Assembly: GCA_001949185.1 (NCBI GenBank) | Contig: BDGG01000006.1 | Location: forward strand, 788,827 to 852,826 | From: Ramazzottius varieornatus | Taxonomy: Eukaryota > Tardigrada > Eutardigrada > Parachela > Ramazzottiidae | Direction: 5' to 3' | DNA length: 64,000 bases | In this document: positions 44,599 through 52,934 of the stretch, piece by piece | Layout: every line of letters begins with the position of its first letter | Position numbering within the stretch: position 1 is the stretch's first letter | Notes under the pieces: generated by a model | Seen by the model: the letters and a program-made list of their open reading frames with translations, nothing else | Databases searched by the model: none | Told to the model about the DNA's origin: nothing | Made by a program: the position numbers and the translations under genes

Positions 44599-47228
44599 CG
44601 AGGTAAACGTCACAATTCGGACGATGCTGCGGTATGGAGTAGCAGCACATGTCGCTTTCGACAATGGCTCGAACCGCTCCCAGACACCGTACCGCAGTAG
44701 GGAATTACAGCGCGGTATGTGGTATCTTGATTTTTATCTCGGATTTGTTTCCTCACAATCAGAGAAAGACCAGATAGTTCCAAACGACAAAAATTCCATC
44801 AACAACATGAAGTAGTGAAAGTAAAACAGAAACATGTGTTCAGAACGAAAGGGAATCCCCAATGTGAAGTTACCAACTTAGCGGAATCCGCGAAGGAAAG
44901 TTATTTGCGTGGCTTTTTTACGGTGTTGGCCTTAGACTTTCCTTTTGCCGGCTCTTGAGTTGGAGTTTTTCGCTTGGCTGCTGTCGTGGCTTTCTTTGTC
45001 GCTTTTTCCGCTTCCTCCTTTTCCAGTTCCGCAACAAAGCTGGGTTGAGTGGTCAGGGCGCCAGACTCCAAACATAGATGCTTGTTTTTCTCTCGGCGCT
45101 GCTCTACTGGAGCTTCACCGAACAATGCCTTCTGAACGCTGTTGGCTAAAACGGCACCGGGAGTGATACCTTTCTGCTTGAGGATGATCAGCTCTTTGGT
45201 GTCTCCCAGATCTTTCTTCGTTGTCAGGTTGAACTGGCTCTTAAGCACCTGGAACAGAGGGCCGAAATCTTGCTCCACGCGACTGCGGATTCCGCGAGTG
45301 AATGCATCCGGATCATGATGAGCTTTAACTGCCTTCCTGATCACATCTGGGAAAAACGGAAACAGGCCTGTCTTTGCGAATTCGGACTTGAGGCACTGTG
45401 CTACATTGAACGCGTACTTGTCGACACATCCCTCAGTCCGGTACCACAGTTTGACCACATGCGAGAGCAGATTGTCTTTAGTGACCTGACAATTAGAACG
45501 GAAATAAAAATTACGGGATTCCCTCAGAAATGACAATGGGTGTATCAAAGTCTTCACGATTCCGCCTTTAACAAGACGACGATCACGTAGGTACATCTTC
45601 CACGTCTTCTTCACCCCTCCGACTGCTGAAACATCAAACGGTTGAAGATGATTGGTCTGCCCGGCTGGAAGACAGAATATCTCCACCCGTTTCCCTGTTG
45701 CTTCGGAAAACTTCTTGCAGTAACGAACCAACACGAGGTTATTGACATGCGAGAAGTGGCCATCAACAAGTATGACGGTCTGCAACAAATCAAGCAATCA
45801 ACATCAACGAGGAATCCTCCAGATTTGAACTTAACGTATTGACGTCAGCCTACGTTCGGTTTACCACGTACATACATATACCAAACACAATGACGTCACG
45901 CGCAGTCATAGTTTAAATTACCTTTAGTTCCGTTATGGCTGGAAAAACTTCCTCCTTGACGTAACTAGCGAAGTGAACTTGATCCATGTACCTGGAAGAA
46001 TTAACCGCGTGATAGCAAAGACCATGGGTATCGTAGAGACGTGACAGGACGTGTACCTTGCCGGAGTAGAGAGCCATAAACTTTAGCTGGATTTCGACTG
46101 CGTTTCCACATGGATGGATAGTCACGGACTCCTTCTCAGTTTCGTCGAACTGCGAGGGAATCTGCTTGGCCCCCTTTCTGGCTACAACCCGATCGTACAT
46201 TTCGGAGGTATCAAAGGCAGTTTTGTCCAAGTTCCAAACTTGTTCTAGTCTTTCGAGGAATCCTACAGTGTACAGCTTCTGAAGTTTGGAGATATAATCC
46301 TCACAGCGTTCAACTGTCCACTCACTGTCTTTCTTCCGATTCGAGCAATGCGTAATCCGCATGGAACGTTCTTCATGACGATCCAGAAAACGACGGAAGA
46401 ATTTGTCGTCGAACGTTGCGTTTCCTAACTCTAATGAAATTACACATTAAATTCAATTAAATTCGTGACTGTTGTTCCGCTGTTCCCGTTGACTTACCTA
46501 GTTGAACTGCGACTTCCAAAATTAGCTGCAAACAGTGATATCGGTTTAAAGGGACTCCTTGATCGGAACATGACAGTAGGAAATCGGCCAGGCGCTCTTC
46601 TTCGCACGGAGGAAACTTGAGCTTTCTCCCGACCGGGTTTGGAGATGGATTCTGGATGCGGTTTGTCATCGTCGTGCGACTCACACCGAACACCTTCGCG
46701 GCTTTTGTCAGGATCATTCCGTGCTTCACTTAATGGATCGCTGCTTCCAACATCAGCTCCTGATGCACCTGAGAGGCAGTCTGGAGTTTAGAGTGCGACA
46801 TCTTGCCAGAAGTTCTCATAATATCGCAAACGAAGGAGCTTTTGTAAAAACGGCGATGCGGTATTGCGTCAGTGCTCTACCATTGCTCACTGGCGGAAGT
46901 ACGTCATGGCAAACATCCTACGGCTTACTTTACTTATGGATTCCCAAAATAATTGAAACCGACTTTATGACGTAGATCACAGCTATCGCGAAAAGCGACA
47001 GCAGCGCCTCTCTCGGCCTCGCTGTTGAGTTTTTTCCAGGCTTTTTAGCATTACAGCAACTCTCCTTTCTTCCGAGCATTGTATCTTCAAGGTCTAGGCT
47101 GTGTGTGTGTGCTCAAATCTGTTTGACTAGATAGGGAAGATCTTTCTCCACAAGATAGCATTGAAAACAAATGGATCGGGCCACGAGGTACGAAATTCTA
47201 GACCGTCCGAATTGTGGCGTTTACCTCG
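44599..47228 (-). mobile_element. Tigger/pogo-like DNA transposon
   Basis: 2630 bp bounded by 25-bp inverted repeats (CGAGGTAAACGTCACAATTC..., one mismatch) with TA at 44597-44598 and 47229-47230. It is inserted at a TA in the right part of the hAT-like MITE. The MITE sequence ATATCG-TA-TCGAATTTT is intact at 20.5 kb. A transposase gene lies on the minus strand. Confidence 0.88.
44901..46801 (-). pseudogene. Tigger/pogo-like transposase (HTH, CENP-B-like, DDE_1), one nonsense codon
   Basis: Exons 46498-46801, 45922-46424, 44901-45779 sum to 1686 nt with consistent phases (561 aa). An N-terminal psq-type HTH (TKAAKVFGVSRTTMTNRI) is followed by a CENP-B-like second HTH and the DDE_1 core. Core motifs are VWNLDKTAFD (first Asp), ILVDGHFSHV (second Asp) and TNHLQPFDVSAVGG (third acidic residue). 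The C-terminus is Lys-rich. TAA at 46730-46732 interrupts the first exon 23 codons after ATG 46801. Translation could restart at the Met just downstream (MILTKAAK). Apart from this the frame looks intact, so inactivation is recent or the gene is still partly usable. Confidence 0.85.
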
Positions 47229-47836
47229 TATCGAATTTTATCGTATTTTTGCCAGCACTACCTGTGGCTTATTCTGGTATCAGTTGTTCTTTTTCTTCTA
47301 CAGATTTCCGTGACAATCTTCGCTTCATCCTTTTCAAACTTCCGAACTCACCGGCAGAAACTTATTTCCCGAGGTAATTCGTATACTAGTATCTTTCAAT
47401 ACGAACACGAGTTTGATGAGTCATGATGGTTGCGGAACGTCAAGATGGCTACCGTTCACCGAAACGGAACGATCAGCCGCCGTTCCGTCTGGAGTGCTGA
47501 TTTGATTAGTTTCGTGGGCATCATGCGATCGCAGCTTCGACTTACTTGTCAGCTGACGCAATCGTTTGATTGTTAACATGAAGGTACTGCTGATGGTGGT
47601 ATTTCATCAGTCGATCAGTGATTAGCTTGTGCTTCAATTTGCTTCTGTTTCACGGTTTCAGGTTGTGCCTGATTTTCAAACTGCGAGAAGGTTTCAACTT
47701 TCAAGATGTCTCCTGGTGGAGAAGTTGATTTGTGAGTTCAAGTTGACTCCTTTCAGATCTCGACTGTATTATCTGCGACTGCCCCTGAACTTGCCAGAGT
47801 GTGGGCTGAGTTTGACGCTGACTTTTGTGCTTACAG

Positions 47837-48491
47837 GAAAGTCGTCCTGGGGCGCGTCGAGGCAGTGGAGAACGTCGGCAGGACCCTCCAAGGCCAGGTC
47901 CAGCGTATCGACACCACGTTCCTGACTGCTTACGGCGGCGTCCGGGAAGATCTACGCGAAGCTGGCTGGTGTTGAAACCCGGGTGGCCACGCTGGAGGCT
48001 TGGTTGGGTCCCAATGGTGGTCTGTCGGTTATGCTGGATAGGTTTGCGTTGAATATCCAGACGCAAATGAAGGACAGCCTGGATGCGGTGCGCTTGGAAA
48101 TGAAGAAAGGCTTGGACGATGTGCGCTTGGAGACAAAGAAGGCTTCGAGGATGTCAACGGGCGCATGAACGAAATTGACAAGAGGCTGAAGGATGTGGAG
48201 ACCACTCTCAAGGTTGTCGACAAGCGAACGGCGCTGACTCAGGTCGGTATGGAAATCGTCACCCGTCTGCTTGGCTTGGCCAAGAAGAGCACGCCGGAGC
48301 CTCTTCGCATGGTCGGTGGCAGCATCTTTGAGGCCTTTGGCTGGTGGAAGGGTCGAAAGCAGAACATCGAGGTCGAGGAGGCCCAAGCAGAAGACGGTCT
48401 CGTTCCTGAGAGTGTGACTCCTGACGGTGAGGACGGATCGGGCGATGCAACGACGGTGGTGGCGAAACACGAGCGTGAGGAGGTTGAATGA
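47837..48491 (+). pseudogene. Coiled-coil protein fragment broken by two frame changes
   Basis: Protein-like sequence runs through three frames in order: VEAVENVGRTLQGQVQRIDT (from an acceptor-like TTACAG at 47831-47836), VETRVATLEAWLGPNGGLSV, and RMNEIDKRLKDVETTLKVVD onward to TGA 48489-48491. The heptads and the acidic C-terminus look continuous across shifts near 47960 and 48135. It lies in the part of the inverted duplication with no counterpart at 19.6-20.3 kb. Family not recognised. Assembly indels could also explain it. Confidence 0.5.
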
Positions 48492-48591
48492 TTGTTGACT
48501 AGTAACGCTGAAACTTTGCCCTTTGTAAAAGTATTATCTCGTGAAAATTCTTGGACCAGAGCCTCCCGGCGTTCCTTCCTTTAGATTTTGT

Positions 48592-49262
48592 TTCTCTAGA
48601 ATCTCCAGCTTTTTCCTCCGTCGAAGAAGTCGACCTGACGTCGATGAAAGTTGACTGTCAATCGGTGGCTTTGTTCCAAAAGTCTCCGTCAAGAACAGTT
48701 GTTGTCATTGTTTCCAGCGATGAAAGTAAACGCAAAACTATTAAGTGCCACTTCCGGCACCGCAAAACAAGCGACAAAAGGTCAGAGAAACCTCGAGAGA
48801 CGTCCATCAGTGTTCAGTCAACTGTAGCGACTTGCGTTTATTGGTTTTGTTATTGATACAGATTTGGTGAAAGTTCTTTTCTGAGGGTTGAGAAAGTCCC
48901 TTGCGTTGACTCCACTCACAGAAGAGGCCATACAGCGCGCTCAGCTTCTGCGGGTCCCACACTGTGAACTCTCGGTTGCCTCCTCCTCTACCCTTACAGG
49001 CGCCATTCAAGATCTCTTCCTGTGAGAAGAGAATCTCCATACCCAAGTTGACCGCTTTGGAGCGGGCCTTCTCCTTCTCGAACATTCGCTCACCCAACTC
49101 TTTCAGGTTGACCATGCCGTAGGCGCCTTCGATGGTTTCCGGGTAGCCCGGGTCGACGTCGTTGTGTTCCTCTACGCTGCTTTCCACGGCTTCCGTACGA
49201 TGAGTGGACTTGCGCTTCTTGGGCAGCAGCTTGTCTTCTTTCAAATCTGCCTTCTCTTCCTC
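48592..49262 (-). pseudogene. Identical copy of the zinc-finger gene's C-terminal exon
   Basis: The minus strand encodes from LKEDKLLPKKRKS to the stop the same 144 residues as 18916-19351, including the BEN-like domain and the same 3' flank. The acidic upstream part and AT-hook are missing. The frame begins at ATG 49244 or just beyond. Without promoter or fingers it is probably a truncated copy, though an ORF of 145 codons is intact. Confidence 0.85.
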
Positions 49263-49423
49263 CTCATGGACCCGTCCGGCGAAATTTTAATCCTATATGT
49301 TTGGCGACCCAGCACGGAGTCTAGAATAGACGTACAGCCTGAATTTTGGCATAAATCTATCGTCCGTTTTCGCATTGGTAAGTTATTTCGTATCGGAAGT
49401 CAACCGGAAGTAATTTCTCGTAG

Positions 49424-49501
49424 GCAGCAGTCGCGTTACTTTTACAACAACCTGGGAGTGAAACCGACTAGCAGCTATGTCCAGCTGATGAAAGCGGAGA
49501 A
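49424..49501 (+). pseudogene. Fragment of RFX exon 5 with part of its intron
   Basis: It encodes QQSRYFYNNLGVKPTSSYVQ and matches the start of RFX exon 24509-24977. The upstream ACCGGAAGTAATTTCTCGTAG matches the end of the preceding RFX intron, so this is a genomic-DNA copy. It lies 160 bp beyond the zinc-finger tract, in inverted orientation relative to the parent. Confidence 0.85.
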
Positions 49502-49847
49502 CAATATGCCTCGTTACAGCTAAAGTTTCACTCCTATCTCTTGTTCTCTAAACCAGGAATAAGCTTCTAGCCACGCCTTAAAACCAAAACCAGCAACATC
49601 TATTCACGTCACGGTGAAATGTGGTGCCATCCGTGACTGTTTCGAAAACGCGCAGAACTATCACCTAGAGTTTTCCGTCATCCAATCAAGGCCTAAAATG
49701 AATTGCGAATGGTAACTGGCCAAAACTTTACTAACTTCTGCTCTGCCGCCAGCTGGCTGCAGTCTGAATTCGCAGTGGGCAGCGCTACCTTCAGAATCTG
49801 ACTTAGTAAAGTATGCCCGTTAGAAAAGTTAGGCTTCCCGCCTCGTA

Positions 49848-49991
49848 CTGCAGTGCTTCATGAACTTCGCGACTTACGTCATCATACGCGTACAGTTAAT
49901 CCCTGGTCCGAAAATTCTACCCTACCAACCTTCTAAGGGATGTTTTGCGCGTATGATGATGTGCTTCGCGAAGTTCATGTAAGCATTACAG
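49848..49991. repeat. 144-bp TA-flanked MITE related to the CTGTAA family
   Basis: Inverted termini of about 45 bp: CTGCAGTGCTTCATGAACTT on the left, AAGTTCATGTAAGCATTACAG on the right in reverse sense. TA lies at 49846-49847 and 49992-49993. Same size class and terminal CTG(T/C)A as the 145-bp family, different interior. Confidence 0.85.
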
Positions 49992-49999
49992 TACAGTTA

Positions 50000-50400
50000 C
50001 CGCTGGCCAATTCCTGCAGCGTTTTTGCTCCGTCGCGCAAGGTTCCCATGGTCCAAGGGTCTCCAGACCACCAGGGCAGAACAGAAACTGACTTCCGATG
50101 TCTCGATACTTGGAAATCTTTCTCTTTTCGGCAGCATCAGCAGCTGATCCGGCTTCGATAGTTGACATGGCGAAGTTGGTCAGGGCCAGGGTATTGACCA
50201 CTGTCACGTGTCACACAAGCTCCTTACCGTTCTTCCAAGGAACTTGCGTCATGCCGTCTGGACGTCTCTTGCCCTTCCGGAAGACCCCTGGAGGTTCGAA
50301 GATGGCAGGGATCTGGGCTGATGTCAATGCACGTTTGAGCGACTTATTCAGAGCGCTGTGTCGGCTGTAACGCGCTGTGTCGGCTGTAACGACCACCACC
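50000..50400 (-). pseudogene. Non-LTR retrotransposon reverse-transcriptase C-terminal remnant
   Basis: Two overlapping minus frames read RHSALNKSLKRALTSAQIPA, KRRPDGMTQVPWKNGKEL, TVVNTLALTNFAMSTIEAGS and SQFLFCPGGLETLGPWEPCA. This is the pattern found downstream of the RT domain in several metazoan LINE ORF2 proteins. A frameshift near 50205 and missing upstream domains mark it as dead. Confidence 0.75.
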
Positions 50401-50480
50401 AAACTTGCAACTCAAACCGTGTTGACCTTATTCATCCACGTTAGCTCCGCATTGACACTTGTGAGCACGGCACAGCTTGG

Positions 50481-50571
50481 CGTAAGGGGGTTGGACAAGT
50501 AGTGAGGCCGGAACGGGGCTGTATTTCCCGCGTACGATGACGTATTGCGCGGACGCAGCGAATATTTACAG
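50481..50571. repeat. Truncated copy of the 145-bp CTGTAA MITE
   Basis: The right half matches the 29.5 and 30.7 kb copies (GGGGCTGTATTTC; GCGCGGACGCAGCGAATATT; TACAG) and ends at TA 50572-50573. The left terminal repeat is absent. Confidence 0.8.
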
Positions 50572-50639
50572 TAACTTTACTGATTTATAGACTCGTATAT
50601 TGGATTTTTTTGTTTTCCGGCAAAAAAAGAACTTTGTTT

Positions 50640-50825
50640 TGTAGCAGATTTTAGTTGCATGGTTTAGGCTTTGAACTCCCAATGGTGTTCGAACCTTTGT
50701 TTGTTTAAAACGTGAAAAGATTCTTATACGGCTGCTGTGCCAGAAGGTGACTAATTAGTTTTGGACAAGGATTTTCGGTCACCTTGACCAGAGTTCGGCC
50801 TGTTATCTGTGTTTCCAATAAGTTC
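50640..50825. repeat. Direct repeat, right of the inverted duplication
   Basis: Diverged direct copy of 41630-41830 (GTAGCAGATTTTAGTT; GGCTGCTGTGCCAGAAGGTGAC in split words; CAGAGTTCGGCC). Confidence 0.68.
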
Positions 50826-51021
50826 TCTACTGCGTACCTGTGTTCTCTACGTGTTCCTTCGTAACAACTACACTGCAGAGATATGCCCGCGTGACCAGCC
50901 ATAGTTATTCGTGGCTTGGTTGTGGAAATTAGCGGTGATATACCACCAACTTGTTCAACTGTCAGTTTGTGTTCTACTCTGTGCGCATCAATTACTTTCG
51001 GCTAAGACAACACTTGCCAAA

Positions 51022-51306
51022 ATGGAGGACATCTTTTCTCTGCTCAACAAGATTCCTGCAGGAGAAAGGCATCTGGGAAACTGGATAGCACACAGATATA
51101 CGTTCGGTGACATCAAGTACATAACGGTCCCAACTGCGGATGGCGGAAATGCTTTGGTCATCGTGCAGGCAGTTGTTGTTCGGCCAAGTGGAGGGCCAAT
51201 ATGGATCGCTAACGCCTCGTACAATGGACGGGAATCAAGAGTGGTCAGCGCAAGGGACGAAGGTGACGCTGTTATGACTGCCATGCGAAACATTGGAGCA
51301 GTTTGA
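51022..51306 (+). CDS. Small uncharacterised intronless protein, 94 aa
   Basis: ATG 51022 lies in AAAATGG, a good initiation context. The protein begins MEDIFSLLNKIPAGERHLGN and has an amphipathic, mixed alpha/beta composition: a strand-like ALVIVQAVVV, an ANASYNGRESRVVSARDEGD segment and a final helix. The frame is open further upstream without another ATG, so an upstream exon is possible. No family recognised. No clear polyadenylation signal within 100 bp. Confidence 0.55.
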   Translation: MEDIFSLLNKIPAGERHLGNWIAHRYTFGDIKYITVPTADGGNALVIVQAVVVRPSGGPIWIANASYNGRESRVVSARDEGDAVMTAMRNIGAV

Positions 51307-51418
51307 AAAAGCTAGGAGACTTACGACTTCATTCATTTATATTTGGTTCTTTGGACTTTCAAGGATATCGTTTTGCACATACGGTGTAAATTCAGCAGTG
51401 TAGGCATAATAGGAGTTC

Positions 51419-51689
51419 TCACGCTTGACTTTCTAACACCGCTTATTGAGAAAGCTGACGTCACGAGGTAAGACAGCTGATCGTGCGCGAATGAAGTTGG
51501 GCGCTTGCGTGTCAATTTTTTTGAATACTTTTCGGATGGAAAGGATAAACGAACCAAACTTTCGAGATAAGCAGCCTCGGAGCTGCTTATCTTCAAAGTT
51601 TGGCCGTCGCAGAGCGTGCTTGCACGATGGACGGTTTCACGCTGTGACGTCAGCTTTCTCAATAAACGGTGTTAGAAAGCCAAGCGTGA
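51419..51689. repeat. 271-bp MITE with 45-bp inverted termini
   Basis: TCACGCTTG...TTCTAACACCG...GAGAAAGCTGACGTCAC on the left is mirrored by GTGACGTCAGCTTTCTCAAT...CGGTGTTAGAAAGCCAAGCG at the right. No clear target duplication. Confidence 0.8.
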
Positions 51690-52212
51690 TGACCCCTAAT
51701 ATTAACTGACCGATACATCGTCCAAATGAGTTCATCAGATTATCCATTTGCTCTTGTTAGAGACCCTGAATAACTTGAGTTTCTGAAGATGAAATTACAA
51801 TAACATTCTCCGCAAACATTAGACCCACCATATGGGCGCGGGAACGCACCGACATTTTGTACTCACCGGGGATATGAGCATTCAATACTTATGATAGGTC
51901 AGTTACACCTGGCTAGTTGATGTGAAGGCCGGTCAGTATTTTAGCCATGCGAGCTTTTTGATCGGCGTTGCGGTCGAATGATTGGGTATTTCAGTCTCTG
52001 TACGCGTTGGCTAATTCGAAATCTCACGCGTCATTTTCGCCGATGAGTCGATGACGCATTTCCACCGATGCCTCTCAGGGGAAAAAGGAACAACAATGTA
52101 GCCAAGCAATATTTGAGGCTTTAATCGATGTAAGACAAAACAGGATGACATTCTATGACGCGAGATAGCTGTAGTATTTTGTCCCGCGTGCAGAGCTCGA
52201 GCGCGCTTGTTG
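51690..52212. other. Intergenic, nothing recognised
   Basis: No ORF, repeat or RNA gene I can support. It probably holds the promoter of the short secreted-peptide gene. Confidence 0.4.
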
Positions 52213-52485
52213 ATGCGATGCTTGAATATGTTTAAGTTTAAGTGGTCCAGAACGACGGTAATAGTTGTGTGTTTGATGATTGCGCTACTGCTGACAGGAA
52301 CGGATGGATATGGTCGGTACGCGGGACCTCACGGTCTTCTTTCTGGAAAGAGCGTAACACGGGTGCCTGAACAGCTGGAAGCGCGACATCCGGGCCGTGG
52401 ATATGGCGGTAGTCATTCCAAGGGCCGCCTGCGAGATGGCTTTTTATTCGACGAAGCTTTAGTAGCATCCAAAGACTCTCTGTAA
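52213..52485 (+). CDS. Putative short secreted peptide precursor
   Basis: Starts at ATG 52213 (90 aa) or 52228 (85 aa). A hydrophobic core TVIVVCLMIALLLTG after a basic start (KFKWSR) fits a signal peptide cleaved near TGTDG-YG. The mature part is Gly- and basic-rich (YGRYAGPHGLLSGKS; GRGYGGSHSKGRLRDG) with several GK/GR sites, reminiscent of neuropeptide or antimicrobial precursors. AATAAA follows the stop by 26 bp, which supports a real transcript. No family recognised. Confidence 0.55.
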   Translation: MRCLNMFKFKWSRTTVIVVCLMIALLLTGTDGYGRYAGPHGLLSGKSVTRVPEQLEARHPGRGYGGSHSKGRLRDGFLFDEALVASKDSL

Positions 52486-52511
52486 TTTCATATGTTCCTG
52501 GAAGTGAGCCG

Positions 52512-52517
52512 AATAAA
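52512..52517 (+). terminator. Polyadenylation signal AATAAA
   Basis: Canonical hexamer 26 bp after the stop codon of the short secreted-peptide ORF. Confidence 0.55.
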
Positions 52518-52934
52518 GCCTTGACCAAAGCTCGTCATACCGGAAACCGCAGTGATCGAATCGGGTTAACAAACAGTAGCACATTATATTCTACTGTAGG
52601 TACACGCACGATGGGAGATTATGGGACAGGCGGAAAGGACGGCAAAATGGAAATTCGACCATAGAAAAGGGTATTTTAATTAGTGTAAATCAGGCGCGTA
52701 CGTACGTCCTTCCGTACCGTCGTGGCGAGAAGGCCTGTCCCAAAATTTTTACTGTCCGTTTATTTCCCATCGTGCTTGTACAGACTGAAACCGCCATCAC
52801 AGATTTTCTATGCGACAACAATAGAACAGTATTGTGGTGTACCAGATCACAGCCAGTTTGGAAAACATTGTTCTTCACGTGTGTGCGCATATAAAGCAAA
52901 CGCTGACACGTTTTGCCAACGATCCAGCCTTACT

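Larger units (their letters stand above)
43157..47260. mobile_element. hAT-like MITE expanded by two nested insertions
   Basis: The left end CAGTGCTGACAACGATACGG and right end TTTTGCCAGCACTA match the two ends of the 545-bp element at 20478-21022 in opposite orientation. Internal matches (CGATA-rich subterminal parts; GACCATGGTTGATT) confirm it. Its length is inflated by TA-flanked insertions at 43361-44040 and 44599-47228, plus about 260 bp at 44330-44588. The outer 8-mers differ, and comparison with the source block suggests a small flanking deletion. Confidence 0.8.
42040..49264 (-). repeat. Inverted segmental duplication of 18.9-22.7 kb
   Basis: Three collinear blocks match the reverse complement of the region around the zinc-finger and RFX 3' ends: 42040-43100 with 21550-22745, 47270-47770 with 20380-21470, and 48592-49262 with 18897-19562. 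The gap between the first two blocks is filled by nested transposons (43157-47260). The spacer between the last two differs from the source. Most of it is visibly diverged with many indels, the last block is not. Confidence 0.82.

Noticed and set aside
48551-48856. 101-codon plus-strand ORF identical to one on the minus strand at 19302-19568
   Set aside because: It repeats only because the tract is duplicated. The opposite strand carries the real coding sequence, and most of this ORF lies in the 3' flank.
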